Shown one piece after another: positions 37,048 through 50,350 of a stretch of DNA of 64,000 nt. The DNA comes from Rosellinia necatrix. Lineage: Eukaryota; Ascomycota; Sordariomycetes; Xylariales; Xylariaceae. The stretch lies in assembly GCA_021209875.1 (NCBI GenBank), contig JAGYVD010000007.1, positions 558,001-622,000 on the forward strand, written 5' to 3'. The position numbers were made by a program, and so were the translations under genes. Under the pieces are notes generated by a model. It did not search any database, was not told where the DNA came from, and saw nothing but the letters and a program-made list of their open reading frames with translations. Every line of letters starts with the position of its first letter. The first letter of the stretch is position 1.

Positions 37048-38500
37048 TCATAACTCATCTTTCCTATCGTGCCCGGAGCTAGCTATGGGCTCGTCTGGCC
37101 GTCCGCTGTCTTTATGTAGGTCCACGCCGATCTTCCCCCTCCACTTCTGCCACACAGACCAGAATTCCTTCTCCATGCCCGACTCCATCTGGTCGGGGAG
37201 CACCACGACGTACTGGACGTATAGTTTACCGAATTGGAATTCGTGGTAGACGGAATCGCCCTCCTCGCTCCAGATGGGCATGCCCTCGCCGTGGATGGTC
37301 TCGACTTGGTTGGGCTGCACCACCTGCCCGCGTTTCCGCCCGAGCCTCACGATGTGGCCGTCGAGGTGCGTGATATTCCGGGTCCAGTCACCCATCCAGG
37401 CCTCACGCAGCGAGATGACCTCGGTCCAGAAGAGGTCGTCGCCCTTCCGCCGGAAGAACGCGCCGTCGACGCGATCGGGGTTTTCCGTCTCCATGTCGGG
37501 GTCCTTCTCGACAAGGGTCACGACGAGGTCCCCGGCGATGTAGTCGGGGCTCGCGTCGGCCTCGTTCTCGTACACGATCTTGCTCTCCCTGGCGGCCCCG
37601 CGGCCGACCTTGAGGGTGACGGTGGTGGGCTTGCGGACGACGCGGTTGCCCTGGCAGATGGGGCACTTGTGCTTGATGGACTTGCCCCGGCCGCCGCAGG
37701 CGTCGCACTGGGTCTGGACCTGCTGGAACATGCCCGGGGCGAGCTGGTGCTTGATGAGCCGCACGCCGTGGCCGTGGCAGCGGGTGCAGGTGTCGACGAC
37801 GCCGTCGGCCGAGCCGGTGCCGTCGCACTCCTCGCAGATCTGCTGCTTCTCCCACTGGAACTCGGTCTCGCGGCCGTTGTAGAAGTCGCGGAGGGCGAGC
37901 CCGATCTTGATCTCGATGTTGTGGCCGCGCGGCTGGCCGCGCTGGTAGTGGCCGCCGCCGCCGAAGAAGCGGCTGAAGAGGTCGAAGGGGTCGTGGTGCT
38001 GGCGGCCCCCGCCCTGCTGGCGCTGCTTCAGGCCCTCGTGCCCATACTGGTCGTAGATCTTCCGCGACTCGGGGTCGATGAGGGCCTCGTAGGCTTCGGA
38101 AACCTCGACGAACTTGCCTTGCGCCGTGTCGTCGCCGCTGCGAGGGAAGGTCAGCGGGGGGTCAATGGGCGCACTGGAGGCAAGGGCTATGGATGGAGAA
38201 CATACGGGTTCTTGTCCGGGTGGAATTTCCTGCTGAGCTGCCTGTATGCAGACTTGATCTGTTTGTCGCTCGCCTGGCGGTCTATACCCAGAACCTAAGG
38301 TGGGTGTGTGTGAGAGAGAGTGTCCAGCATGGTTGGCTATGGGCAGGTGGGAGTGGCGTAAAGTATGCAGAGGTGAAGGTAGTTGTTGCCCTAGGTAAGT
38401 AGTTAATTGATGATGTGCATACCTTGTAATAATCCTCGGCGCATAGCACGAGTTGCGCAAAGAGACAGAGCAGCAGGAACGCTGCCCCGTGAAGGAGCAT
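37048..38500 (-). CDS. SCJ1: ER-lumenal Hsp40 co-chaperone (SCJ1/ERdj3 type)
   Basis: Stimulates the ATPase of ER Hsp70 (BiP/Kar2) during folding and quality control. Exons are 38500-38423, 38294-38206 and 38137-37048 (introns 128 and 68 nt); 418 aa. The order is: signal peptide ([20 protein letters not shown]); J domain with His51-Pro52-Asp53; Gly-rich linker ([10 protein letters not shown]); zinc-binding region with CEECDGTG at 157, CTRCHGHG at 173, CDACGGRG at 200 and CPICQGNR at 214; and the two C-terminal substrate-binding beta domains. The protein ends RKDEL, an ER-retrieval signal. The 26-codon first exon is needed for the signal peptide and the start of the J domain, which is why the start at 38500 was chosen over in-frame upstream codons. 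Divergent from the helicase gene with an 844-bp shared upstream region. Confidence 0.93.
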
Positions 38501-39344
38501 GGTGCTAACGAACGGACACCACAAAGCTTGACTGCTACCTCGCTACTTAGGCAGGTATGTATGTATCTAGGACGGATGGGTTAAGTGACGTGGAAGGCTA
38601 ACGCCGCTGCTTGCTGGTCTCGTGAAATAGGGTTATGAATGTTGCAATGCGTCTAAGCAGGAACAAGGCGGCATAACTCAGGGGAAGCTAGCGATATGAA
38701 CAGCGTGGCAGAAGTTTGTACAGGTCAATCAATAATAGGATGGGAATGCCACTTTTCCCGTAGCTCGCTGGGCCTGCACCGATGAAGTAGCAAGTAGTTA
38801 GTAGCAGCAGCATGTCAACGTGTTAAAATGTACAATACTGTTGTACTCTGTCCCAAGCCATTGAGCTGCGTGTGATAAGATAAGAAATCCAGCGCCAAGG
38901 ATACGTATCAAGTACTTTTCTCAAGTTCGGCCGCTTGCTGATCCCTGATTGGTTGCAGCACCCTAAAAATGTACCAAAGTGGACATACCGTGTTTTGGTA
39001 CCTGGCCACCTACAGCCAAGTCTAAGTCCGACTACCTACTTTTCAGGCTCCTTGAGCTTTCCCGCTTCAACCCGGCCTGCCTAACACCCGTCCAAACAAT
39101 ATCGAAGGAACCAACATCCGAATCCCAGGGCGAAACCGGCATGGCCATTCCCGCGCGAAGCCCTTGCACCTGATTTTAATGGGATGCTGCGGTAGTTGAC
39201 ATCCGTGTTTAGGTTGACAACAGACCTGCCCCTCTGTAATTTGGTTCCCAGCTTCGAGGTCAGCCTTCGTTTGGTCTCCCTTCTACTACGGCCTGCCACA
39301 GCATACACGTCTTTCCCATCGCCGTCGGGAGCTACACCATAGCC
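38501..39344. promoter_or_regulatory. Divergent promoter region between SCJ1-type and PRP2-type genes
   Basis: Two housekeeping genes are transcribed away from each other from this interval. I see no clear TATA box on either side. A palindromic CCTAC/GTAGG-like region and microsatellite GTATGTATGTAT occur near the SCJ1 side (38553-38570). Specific factor sites were not identified. Confidence 0.5.
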
Positions 39345-42300
39345 ATGAGCAAGCGTTATGCCTTCGTCCCTATGGACGACGATGAGGTCGGCCCGCAGAA
39401 AGTCGAAACGAAGTCCAAATCCCGAAGACGCGATGAACGCGACCGCGATCGCTCCCACCGCCGTCGCCACCGGAGTCCCAGTCGGAGCCCAAGCCGTGAC
39501 CGCTCATCGCGCAGAGAATCCAGCAAGAAAAAGTCCAAGTCGATACGGAAGCAGGGAAAGGACGAACATGACGATCGTTGGGGCGACGAGGAACCAGAGC
39601 CCATACCGTCGGGAGATGAACGCGCGGACGAGCCGGAGTTCCAGGAATCTGCCCCGAAGCGGGTGAAGCTGAACCACGATGAGGGGGCGGATAATGATGA
39701 CGGCGCAGATTCGGACGCGGCTAAGGATAGGGCTGAGAGGGAAGCTTTTTCGCGGCGATTAAAAGAACGCGACCAGGGCAAATCGAAGAAGACGGAAGGT
39801 AGGGCTGAAAAGGAGCGCCAACGTCTAGCCGACGATATAGCTGCCAACCGAGCCGCGATGCCCGACCTGCGAGAGCGCTCCCGACAAGATTACCTGAAAA
39901 GGCGAGAGACAGAACGACTGGCGTTATTGCGCAAGCAAGTAGCAGAAGAGACCGCGGAATTGCAAAGCGGTGTCCGACTCTCGGAAAAGGAGAAAGCCGA
40001 GTTTGCAAAGAACAGAGAGATTCTACGACTTGCCGAAGAGCGCTTGCGAATTGACGATCACAGAGATGGTTATTACATGCCTGAAGATTATATCACAGAG
40101 AAGGGTAAAATTGACAAGAAACGAAAGGAGGAGGCCTTATATAAGCGCTACGTTGAAAGGGATGAATACGGACAAGAGAAATTCGTCACAGAACACGACG
40201 AATGGGAACGCGAACAGACCCAAAAGGCGAAGGCCCAAATCAACAGAGCCGAGCGTGAAGATGAGGGCGATTACGCTCCGGTACTCGATCCTGAGCAGTA
40301 CATACAATGGAACATAGGGTCAACATTGGCTGGTGAGGGCAAGCAGTTAACCCAAGAGCAAAGATTCCTCGAGGCGCAAATCGAAGCGGCAGAAAAGAAG
40401 GCATTGTCAATACAGGAGACACGTAAGAGCCTTCCTATATTCAAGTATCGAGATGAATTTATCGCCGCTATCGAGCAATATCAGATTTTGGTTCTGGTCG
40501 GTGAGACGGGTAGCGGCAAAACTACACAGCTACCTCAGTATCTACACGAAGCGGGATATACGAAGGGGGGTCTCAAGGTCGGCTGCACACAACCGAGGCG
40601 AGTCGCCGCCATGAGTGTAGCAGCTCGTGTGGCTGAGGAAATGGGAGTCAAAGTTGGCAACGAAGTGGGCTATTCGATACGATTCGAAGATAACACCAGC
40701 GACAAAACTATACTGAAGTACATGACCGACGGTATGTTGCTACGAGAGTTCATGACAGAACCTGATCTCGCCGGATACTCGGCGCTGATGATTGATGAGG
40801 CTCACGAACGGACGGTTCATACCGATATTCTACTGGCTCTGGTCAAGGATTTAGCAAGGGAACGGCCAGACCTGAAACTTCTCATCTCTTCGGCTACAAT
40901 GAACGCCGAGAAGTTTGCGAGATATTTTGACGATGCTCCTATCTTCAATATCCCAGGCAGACGATACCCTGTCGATATATACTATACCCCAGCACCTGAG
41001 GCCAATTACTTAACAGCGGCGATCACGACCATCTTTCAGATTCATACAACCCAGGGGAAAGGGGATATCTTAATATTCCTGACTGGCCAGGATGAGATCG
41101 AATCGGCCGAATTACAGTTGACCGAGACGGCAAGAAAGCTTGGAAACCGTGTTAAGGAGCTCATCATTTGCCCCATTTACGCCAACCTTCCGTCGGATCT
41201 ACAGTCCAAGATTTTCGAGCCGACCCCTGACGGCGCTCGCAAGGTCGTTCTCGCTACTAACATTGCGGAGACCAGTTTAACAATCGATGGTATCACCTAT
41301 GTGATCGATCCTGGCTATGTTAAGGAGAACGTCTACAACCCGGCGACAGGCATGTCGAATTTGGTTGTCGTCCCGTGCTCGCGGGCTTCTGCAAACCAGC
41401 GCAGCGGTCGTGCGGGACGTGTCGGGCCGGGGAAATGCTTCCGACTTTATACCAAGTACGCATACATGAATGAGATGGACGAGTCGACAACACCCGAGAT
41501 TCAGCGGACAAACCTCAATGGGGTCGTTCTGCAGTTGAAGTCGCTTGGTATTAATCAACTTTTGGAGTTTGAGTTCATGGACCCGCCTCCTACCGAATCT
41601 CTGATCGGAGCTCTGAACCAGCTATTTGCACTGCAAGCTCTAAACCATAAAGGTGAACTTACCAAAGTCGGCCGTCAGATGGCTGAGTTTCCCACAGACC
41701 CCATGCTTGCCAAAGCTGTTTTGGCGGCAGACAAGTATAAGTGCGTCGACGAGGTTTTGTCTATCGTCGCCACGCTCAGTGAAGCTTCTGCGCTGTTTTT
41801 CCGGCCAAAAGATAAGAAGATTCATGCTGACAGCGCGCGCAATCGGTTCACGGTTAAAGATGGCGGCGACCATCTGACTCTTTTGAATATCTGGAATCAG
41901 TGGGTGGAGAGTGATTTTTCGCCAGTATGGGCACGGGAGAACTTCCTGCAGCAACGCTCCCTTACCCGTGCGCGTGACGTCCGAGACCAACTCGCCAAAT
42001 TATGTGAACGTGTGGAGGTAGCGCCTTCGTCTTGTGGCGCATCCAATCTTGAACCCATCCAGAAGTCCTTAACAGCGGGCTTTTTCCCCAACGCAGCTCG
42101 TCTACAGCGCGGTGGCGACAGCTATCGAACACTCAAGAACAACACCACCGTCTATATCCACCCTAGCTCTGTGCTTATGAAGTCGGATCCACCGGAGAAG
42201 ACGGTCATTTACTATGAGCTCGTGCTAACGAATAAGGAGTATATGCGAAGCTGTATGCCCATCCGGCCGCAGTGGCTAAATGAGGTTGCACCTCACTTCC

Positions 42301-42362
42301 ACAAAAAGAAGGACCTGGAACAGATCGAGGACAAGAAGCTGCCCAAGAATGTCGGGAGATAG
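39345..42362 (+). CDS. PRP2: DEAH-box pre-mRNA splicing helicase (PRP2/Cdc28/DHX16)
   Basis: Nuclear ATP-dependent RNP remodeller that activates the spliceosome before the first transesterification. Single exon, 1,005 aa, close to S. pombe Cdc28. The N-terminal 330 residues are highly charged, with an Arg/Ser stretch ([18 protein letters not shown]) near residue 45 and the family segment [20 protein letters not shown]. The helicase core carries Walker [10 protein letters not shown] at 386-394, [12 protein letters not shown] at 484-487, SAT at 516-518, [19 protein letters not shown] and QRSGRAGR at 685-692. The HA2 and OB-fold regions follow ([27 protein letters not shown]-like [27 protein letters not shown]). 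The lack of an S1 domain argues against PRP22, and the N-terminal pattern against PRP16 or PRP43. The start is the first ATG before the conserved [11 protein letters not shown]. Confidence 0.95.
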   Translation: MSKRYAFVPMDDDEVGPQKVETKSKSRRRDERDRDRSHRRRHRSPSRSPSRDRSSRRESSKKKSKSIRKQGKDEHDDRWGDEEPEPIPSGDERADEPEFQESAPKRVKLNHDEGADNDDGADSDAAKDRAEREAFSRRLKERDQGKSKKTEGRAEKERQRLADDIAANRAAMPDLRERSRQDYLKRRETERLALLRKQVAEETAELQSGVRLSEKEKAEFAKNREILRLAEERLRIDDHRDGYYMPEDYITEKGKIDKKRKEEALYKRYVERDEYGQEKFVTEHDEWEREQTQKAKAQINRAEREDEGDYAPVLDPEQYIQWNIGSTLAGEGKQLTQEQRFLEAQIEAAEKKALSIQETRKSLPIFKYRDEFIAAIEQYQILVLVGETGSGKTTQLPQYLHEAGYTKGGLKVGCTQPRRVAAMSVAARVAEEMGVKVGNEVGYSIRFEDNTSDKTILKYMTDGMLLREFMTEPDLAGYSALMIDEAHERTVHTDILLALVKDLARERPDLKLLISSATMNAEKFARYFDDAPIFNIPGRRYPVDIYYTPAPEANYLTAAITTIFQIHTTQGKGDILIFLTGQDEIESAELQLTETARKLGNRVKELIICPIYANLPSDLQSKIFEPTPDGARKVVLATNIAETSLTIDGITYVIDPGYVKENVYNPATGMSNLVVVPCSRASANQRSGRAGRVGPGKCFRLYTKYAYMNEMDESTTPEIQRTNLNGVVLQLKSLGINQLLEFEFMDPPPTESLIGALNQLFALQALNHKGELTKVGRQMAEFPTDPMLAKAVLAADKYKCVDEVLSIVATLSEASALFFRPKDKKIHADSARNRFTVKDGGDHLTLLNIWNQWVESDFSPVWARENFLQQRSLTRARDVRDQLAKLCERVEVAPSSCGASNLEPIQKSLTAGFFPNAARLQRGGDSYRTLKNNTTVYIHPSSVLMKSDPPEKTVIYYELVLTNKEYMRSCMPIRPQWLNEVAPHFHKKKDLEQIEDKKLPKNVGR

Positions 42363-45300
42363 CGCACCACTTGCGGAACGAACGGCGACGATGAAGTCGT
42401 GCTAATTTAGGGTCGTGGTTTCGGATTTTGTATATATAACGAGGCTCGGGAAGCGTGGTTTAATCATGGTTAGCAAGTTTCGGACCAAGCGGCCTTGGAT
42501 TTCAATTATCGGCCGTAGTGTGGCAGTAGATGGCATGTTGGCAAAGACGGTCACGTGATTAATTACAGAAACGCGTGTTGGGGTCGATACAGCTTTACCA
42601 TCGACCCAGCGAGGCTTTGGGCGCAAACGGGCTTCTTGGCTCGCAGACCTTCAACTGCCAGGCAAGAAGTGAGCGTTCAGCTGGCTGGCCTTCCTCATTC
42701 GGCTTCATCAACGTCATGCAAGGTAAAAAAAAAAACCCCGGCGTAAAAAATCAGCCCCCCGGGAGAACCACAACGGGCGCTCGATGGGACGACGAGCGAT
42801 GGATGAGTCAGGATTATATGTATAAGAAAGGAAGGTCCACGCTGATATACGGAGGACGGGCTGCCTAAGTGACTTAGCGCCTTGGGTTAGGCAATGAGTC
42901 CATCGTGGAGGATGCCGCCCTTCAGCTATCGTACTATGATCATGTATATGAAATCTATGTTAGCCTCGTCGTGGCATCTAGACAAATCCAACCATGTTTG
43001 TCGTAGTCCTATGCGTGGGTAGGCGGGACCTAAGGTTAGGTTGGGGAGGGAGTAGGTAGTAGTGTAGTTGGGGCAGCCTGGCGAAGTACCTTACCCGCCT
43101 ACGCAGGGAACGTCCAGGACGGTGTGGGGCTCTCCCCCAAGGCTAAATACCACTTATGTACAATGACATGTCTACCACTGTAGTGTACCTATACGATTGT
43201 TGCGGGCGCGTACCGGAAGGGTAAACGTCGTCGCATCATTCTCCATCGAGCTGAAAACGACAAAGAGCCGAAAACAAGGCCGATCGATTTATGGAATTTC
43301 CCATTCCTTAACTCTTATTTTTATATTACGCCGACTGACCGACTTCCCAAGCGTAGCAATCGGCCAAACCGATGGGTCTCTCTTTCTCTCCCTCTCTCTC
43401 TATCCGGTCTATTCCGTTTGACACCTTTTTCGGTTTTCAGTTTTCAGGTTTTTTTATTTTATTTTTATTTTTATACGACTTCCCTTTTCGCTCTCCTCAA
43501 ATTATTGGAACCATGGTACATTAAAAATGTCTTGTATCCCTTCGTCCTACCTACTCAACTAAGGTTAACGCTACCGCGCTATATATACGGTATGCATCAC
43601 GGATGGATACGGCACTAAGATCCAGCCGAGGGAAGTCCCCACAGGCAACTCCACCCAGGCCGATTTTGGGGGCCTGAAACGATGAGCTAACGTCGGAGAC
43701 TTTTTTTTTCTTCTTCTTTTTCTTTCTCATTTATTAATCTTTATTTTATTTTATTTTATTTTGTCTTATATCCATAACCCATATCCGTACCTACGCCGTT
43801 ATTGCTGATAACACCCAGCAAGTTAAACAAAAACGGCGTTATTCCCCTGCACCGCCAATCTGAGTCGTGTTGGTCGGTTGGTACTTCACATCCAGAGTTC
43901 AGAAATAGAAACCGGTGATATGGCGGGGACCGCCAGGCTGGTCGGCTGGGAGAGGGGTTTTACATACATACATACAAAACCTACATATGTATGTATGGTA
44001 CATATGTAGATGCTCCAGTGAATGGACAACGCCTATCTAAGTGGAACGTTCGGGGGACGAACGGACGGGACCCGTGGGCGTGGATACGATTCTGCGGTCT
44101 TAGAACGGCCCTTTCCAATCTAGATAATGTGGTGTCGCTGCCTCTCCATTTGTCTCATAAGGCTACACAGGCGAAGTGCCATACATAATACACTACATAC
44201 GTACATACATACATTACATGCGTGCATCTTGTTTTTTTTTTTCCCCATCTTAACTAGGCTCCTAGGACTAGGGTTGGTGGTAGTGGTGGGAACGGGACAA
44301 TGACAAACAAAAACGGGAAGGGGAAAAAAAAAAAAGAAACAAAGAAAAACGTGCGAGAAGCTTCGGTTTTATTAACTCCTCGGGGCTTGGTTCCCTAATC
44401 GAGGGATTGGCCGAGGGAGCCGCACGTGGCCATGCTATTATTACATAGTACGACCGTAGTAGCAAAAGGAGGTAGTCAACGCACATGGTGTTTTTTTTTG
44501 GTGTTGTGGTTTTCTTTCTTTTTTTTGTTGGGGCAAATGGTTTTAGAGGGGAAGGGGGAACTCAATTCTATTGGGGGAGATTTGGGAACCGAATGCATGC
44601 GAACCTAAATTGCATGGGACGCGTGTTATCGCGAATGAGATGGGAGAGAGAGAGAGAGAGGGAAAAAAAAAAAACCTGGTGGCGGAGGAGAATGAGGAGG
44701 TAGGGAAGGGAGGGAAGGGGGGGGATAGGCAGGCGGTAAAAAGTGATAGGATAAGGAAGAGAGTGAGTGAGAGAGAGGGAGGGAGGGAGAGGGGATAGGG
44801 GCGAGCGAGTGAGCGAGCAAGCGACGGGAACGTGAGGAAGCGAGAAGAGAAGAAGGGCAAGAGCAGAAGAGATTCAATAGAACGACGACTGGCTGGCACA
44901 CACGCGGGAAACCTCCCCCCAACCCAAACCCTCCCCCTACCTGGGCCTTCCCTCATTACAGTACAGTACCGTACCGTGCTGTGGTATACATACACACACA
45001 CTACCTAACCTACCCATCTACCTACCTACCTACGCACACACGATCGCTGCCGATGCGACGGTCGTATCCGTTGGTCACGGACGGGCGAGGATGGGAAGCC
45101 CGCTGCAGATTTTGGCCTGTCTGCGTCTACCTGGTCTAGCCGGGCGGCTGTGTGGGTGTACGGCACAACAATGGCGAACATGGAACATGGGATAGGGATG
45201 CTTATTACTGCTTGCTACCTACCGTGTGCATGTATGCATCTAGGTATGTATGTATCAGTATGTAGACTGCACTGCAGGCAGTCGAAGGGGGGGAAGGGGA

Positions 45301-46190
45301 GAAGGGGAGAGAGGGTTAGAGGAGAGGGAAGGGGCCAAGCGTAAGCCGTCCCTATCATTTAACCCTTCACATTCACATCCCTCTTTCGTTTGTTATCCGT
45401 TTTTCCTCCTATAGTCTGGCCTGGCCTCGCTCTCGCTGGGTTGAGGAGCTACCTGCCTGGGTGGTTCTGCATGGGTGTGTATTCGCTCGTCGGTGTCGTC
45501 TGGGTCTAGATGGTGAGGTATGGATACTAGAAGTGAGCATGTAGTGTAGTTATGCCGGTTTCCCAGTCAGTTCAGTAACTAACTATCTAGCGGATTTGTT
45601 GAACAATGCAGGCCGCGGCCGAGTCAAGAATCTCTTGCTGGCTTGCATTGGCATTGGTGGTCTATCAGCTTGCCGATCCGGTAATACTTTAGTCTCGAAG
45701 CTCCCGGCACGTTAAAAGGGAAGGATTCCTTCCTTGGTTCGAAACTATGGGGCGGCGGCGGCGGCATAGTAATAAATGCGTAGATAAAAAAATAAAAAAA
45801 AATAATCAATGGTAAGAATAATAAAGAATAAGACCTGTCGTTGTGGGTGACCGCCGCCAGTTCCTTCTCGCGTGGTTACGTAGGACCGCAGACAAATGCC
45901 GCCGTCGCGGTGATTGCCTAGCAAGGCTTTGCCCTAGCCGGTGCTTTACATACAACGTCGGGTACAGCGCTTCTTCGGGTCATATCTTCGTCGAGGAGAA
46001 GGGGAGGGGAGGGGAGGGAGAAACGTGGCTTGATTCCGGGTGATACAGTACCTAGAACATCTGTGGCAGTGTCGTAGTAGAATAGTTACCCAGGTCGGCG
46101 GCCCTCCGATAGTTACTTGAGACCTGAGACCACTTACAAGTAGCGCGGATGCGTCGGACCCATGCGAGTGGTAATGTACACTATCATAAG

Positions 46191-46270
46191 GTATGCCACT
46201 ACTATGCCACTACTATGCTATGCCACTATGCCACTATGCCACTATGCCGCTATGCCGCTATGCCACTATA
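46191..46270. repeat. 9-bp tandem array (TATGCCACT type)
   Basis: Eight or so copies of TATGCCACT, with TATGCCGCT and spacer variants, followed by GAATT units. Seen directly. Confidence 0.9.
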
Positions 46271-47980
46271 GAATTGAATTGAATCGAATATACGCCGCAA
46301 TATTCCATTGTCGAATGGCGGGCGATAGAAGCTTTCGAGCCTATGGGATCCCAAGCCCCAATCTGCCGATGCTAACATCATTCGCATCGCGCCGCGCCAT
46401 GGCTCGCCCGGTGATAGGCCCATGCTCCCCCTGCCCGCAATGTAATGCGCACATGCTAGGAAGCCCCTCAGCGTGGCTCTGACCGCATTCTTCTGCAAGC
46501 CATGTGGGAGGCCTGTTGGGATGGCTTACCGGGTGCCGTCGCCATTCGCCCTGGTGTCTTCCGCCTCTCGCCTAGATCGCGCATCTCTTTTCTCTTCCAT
46601 GTGCGACCAACGAGAACCCGAATCATGATGTTGATCCATCGTCGAGTATAGGAGGCTTGGCCCTGACATGCTTCTATCCCTCAACAATCTGCATGTCCGG
46701 TATCTAGATACGTAATGGATGTGGAGCTACGTAAGCTGACGCTAAAGAAATACCTAACTGCGCTGCCGGGGTGAGGTGTGAGTAATTGGGTACGGACGGA
46801 TATACTTACCGTAGACAAACGACTTTACCTGGGTAGGTGGTTATGCGGCGATAGGATGCCGTACAGTACAGTTAGGTACCTAGGTAGGCTACGGTAGTGA
46901 GTGGCAGTGTGCTTCCGCTGAGCGCAAATCACATAGTGCGATCCTCTAGGTACGCTCTCGCGCTGTAGTGTATCTAGGGGCTCGTTCAATCGGGATGCCG
47001 ATACAAATCACGCAATAGGATCGACCACGTTTTTTTTGCGCGAGATCCCGGCGGGACTTTGTGACTACCTACCATAGGTAGTAGTGTATATATCTCCACC
47101 GGCCACTCAGGTGACAGAAGGGTTACCAGCTCCGCTTCTGCAGTGACGAGGGCCCATCGAAAAAGTACACTTCAGTAGGTAGGTTAGCTACCCAAACATC
47201 CAATGAATATAAATAAATACATACAGCATAGAATATGCCTGCCAAGCACCACCACTGAGCACAGCACCTAAGCTTCGCCTATGGCATCTCGTGCATTCTC
47301 CACCAATTCTAGCGTGAAATACCTCTTGGGTTATCGAGCTTCACACCTGCATGCAAGCCAACTACCTAGTCTATATCTACCTACAGTACCTTGGTAGGCT
47401 AACAACAGTCTTACGCGGAAGCGTTTTGTACAATAAGCATGACAGGTAGTGGACCTACCAGGTATGTAATTCCCTGGGCAGCTGGGTTACTAAGACAGGG
47501 AGAATGTATACAAATGTAGGTAATCGATTTGTTTTAACAAAAACGTATACTATTACCAAGTGGGCGCGTCAAGGGGGTGGGTGGTGTCTTCTATGGGCTC
47601 CCTTGGCTCATACGTTACAAAAGAGCTCGAACGAAAGCCCGCATGGTTCGGGTGAATTGGTGTGGCGCTGACAGGCCAAGACCAAGACTAGCTAGGACCG
47701 AGAAGAACCGCGCCAATTCCGGGGCTAGAAGGAGGAACATGCTTGGGCGGGACGGGGGGTGGATACATGTCGACTCGATGAAGATGTGACGCTGGGGTAA
47801 CATGTGTGCAGCTTGGGGTCATGATTGATCATCAGGCGCACCTGGTGTAGGTTATTGGATTTACCATATTGTATCTTATCCCTTTTGGCCATGAAGGGAG
47901 CTCACCGAGTTTTCCCAGGTCCCGCCCCTTCGAAACCTGACCTGTAATACACTACAGAAAGAGAGCTATACCGCAGCCGA

Positions 47981-48033
47981 GGCAGGGCAGGGCAGGACAG
48001 CAGCACAGGACAGCAGCACAGGACAGCACAGGA
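47981..48033. repeat. CAGGACAGCA-type tandem repeat
   Basis: GGCAG units pass into three copies of an AGGACAGCAGCAC-like unit. Confidence 0.8.
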
Positions 48034-49204
48034 CGAAATATCCTCGCCTAAGCACGATTCAGGGGGTTGGTGGATGGGTGTCGGCCCCCGTACTACCCAC
48101 GACCGACATATGCTGCCTACTCCAATAAGGCCTATATGACTGGCCTAGAAGCAAGTGAAGGGATGCCCTTAGTAAACGTACTGTAGGTAGTTAGTAGTAA
48201 CTAGTATTGTTATTCTTCAGAGGCGTCCAGAGGAGGCTAAAAGGCATGTGCAGCCAGTCTTGACTGGATAGAACTTCGCACTATGTAGTTGGGGCAGAGT
48301 ATACATACATACTTACCTAACCTAGGTAGTAAGTAACTAGTTATAGGACGTTAGAGCTCGTGCTCAATTGCCAATTGGACATTGTCTAATCTAGGCCGGG
48401 TCTATCTATACCATACCCTTTTCGCGTTGCCATGTAGTTATAGGTTGGACCCCTCCCTACACTACCTATTATATCGTAGGCTACGTATCAACCTACACTA
48501 CTAGTGCACGTACTTACGCAGATGCAGACTTGCAATCCTCATAGGTTGTGTTACCATAAGGCTTCTGTTGAAGGTAAGCAATAAATCATGCTGATTGCTG
48601 TCTGTTATAAGCACTGTCAGGAACCCGAACACGAGCGGGAAGCGGATTGTGGTTTACTACGATAGCTTGCCTATTGTCAATTGTATGGGCCCTATTGCTT
48701 AGCTAATAGGTGTTAAACGGCTCGCACGTTGAAGCCAATAATACTTTTAGCTGGTTGGATTTTAATGAGGCCGGTGCGCAGGATTGGCGATAATCAGAAT
48801 CGGGAAACCTATGAGGATTATGTATTAACTGAACAGACAAAGAACTCAAAACATTCTATCACCGACAAGGTATAGCACAACTTACAACTTCCAGGGGAAC
48901 GCCAGATTAGGCAATGAAACCAAGCCCATCCATTCTCCGCCCCTCCAGTCGGTCCTCTATAGCCTCATATAAACTACTTTGTGCATACTGCAAGGCTGAT
49001 AAAGGGAGTTACCACGGAGCTCGGAAAAGTACCCAATTATCGACACATTCGGGAGTATAGCATCATCAACATTCTAGATGCCGCCCGGTGGCAGCACATA
49101 CCTAAGCACCCTACTTCCCTAGCCGGAAGGGACAAGGCTAGCTTCGCGTGACTTGCTCACCAAGGGGCGTTACCAAAGGTCCGCATTTCGCGTTAGCGCA
49201 GATA

Positions 49205-49216
49205 TAGTGTACACTA
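49205..49216. repeat. Perfect 12-bp palindrome TAGTGTACACTA
   Basis: Made of two overlapping copies, one on each strand, of the recurrent TACACTA heptamer. A near-identical copy (TAGTGTACACTG) lies at 18981. Confidence 0.8.
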
Positions 49217-50269
49217 ACGCGGGTCCTGTGCAGTAGACTAGCTCTCACGCACGCCACCACAGGGGAGAATCCGCACCGTAGATGGTATAGGCTTCGGTAT
49301 TCTGGAGGTATTTGTCAGGGTATTGAAACATTACAAGACATGACAGACAAGACTCGGGGAATACTTGTATTTGAGATCCCAGCAGTCCCCCCGGCCGTTC
49401 TTCTCACACTGATCCCAAAGCCCCCCCGGTGAACAACAGGAGATTTCCAATCGAGGCCCCTGAAACACAGCCGAGCGGTTGCCCGAGGCCTTGTAAGCCC
49501 CCCAAGGCCTGGTTGGCTGCTTCTGAGGAGCTCCATGTTGCGCCTATATCTGACGTTTAACGGATGACTGAAGGGAATTGCTGGGCATGTCCAAATTATC
49601 GATGTTGTACCGCGCGCCGTGCATCTATCGACTATTATAAATAAATGACGAGGACTTGTGTAACAACTTGCCGTAGTATACTACCTGAGGCAATCCTTTG
49701 GGTTTCAATTCCTCTTCGAGCTTGGTAATCATCTCTTTCCCTTCCTTTTTTTTAGACTATAAATCGCCCACGGTAAGCTTAGATTAGGCTTATGTTGAGG
49801 GAAAGACGCAGGTTGGCACAAGTAGGCAGTTATGTGGTAGGACTTGACGTCCCTTCCCGACTGGCTCGGATTCAGCTTCATCTTGCACTCACAGAAGGAT
49901 GGTTGACCCAATCTCGTTAGGCCAGGGCGCGGGGCCGCCTGGGATGCTTGAAATGCTTGGGACGCGCAGTAGTAGTAATACTTAAAATAGCTCTGCGCCC
50001 ACAAGTGACACAACCGTACATAGGTACCCCGGGATACCCTAATTTGCGCCCGACCGTGGTATCCCGAGAGGTATCCCATGGTATCGCGGTGCTACGGCCG
50101 TGTACATCATACGGCATTAGGTTCAGCATACAGCATGCGTGTAGGATACTGTACCTAACTGCACCTCCGCTGTACCCGGTATTTCTTGAGAGCTTCCTCT
50201 TTCGCCAACTCGTTCGCTGGCTCACCCCTCGGGTTTCCTACGAGCCTCTCTAGGTCTCCGCAATATCAC

Positions 50270-50350
50270 GCAGCAGCAACAGCACCAGCACCAGCACCAG
50301 CAGCGGCAGCAACAGCAACAGCACCAGTAGCAACAGCAACAGCAACAGCT
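50270..50350 (+). repeat. (CAG/CAA/CAC)n tract upstream of the G-alpha gene
   Basis: A Gln/His-coding frame would be interrupted by a TAG, and no upstream frame joins it, so I read it as a noncoding triplet tract about 0.9 kb before the G-alpha start, possibly in the leader. Confidence 0.75.

Noticed and set aside
37234..38298. 354-codon open frame on the plus strand
   Set aside because: It is the antisense of the SCJ1-type gene. Composition (Ala, Val, Leu, Asp-rich) follows from GC-biased codons on the other strand, and the minus strand has clear chaperone motifs.
39356..39847. 163-codon Ser/Arg-rich minus-strand frame
   Set aside because: Shadow of the charged N-terminal region of the DEAH helicase.
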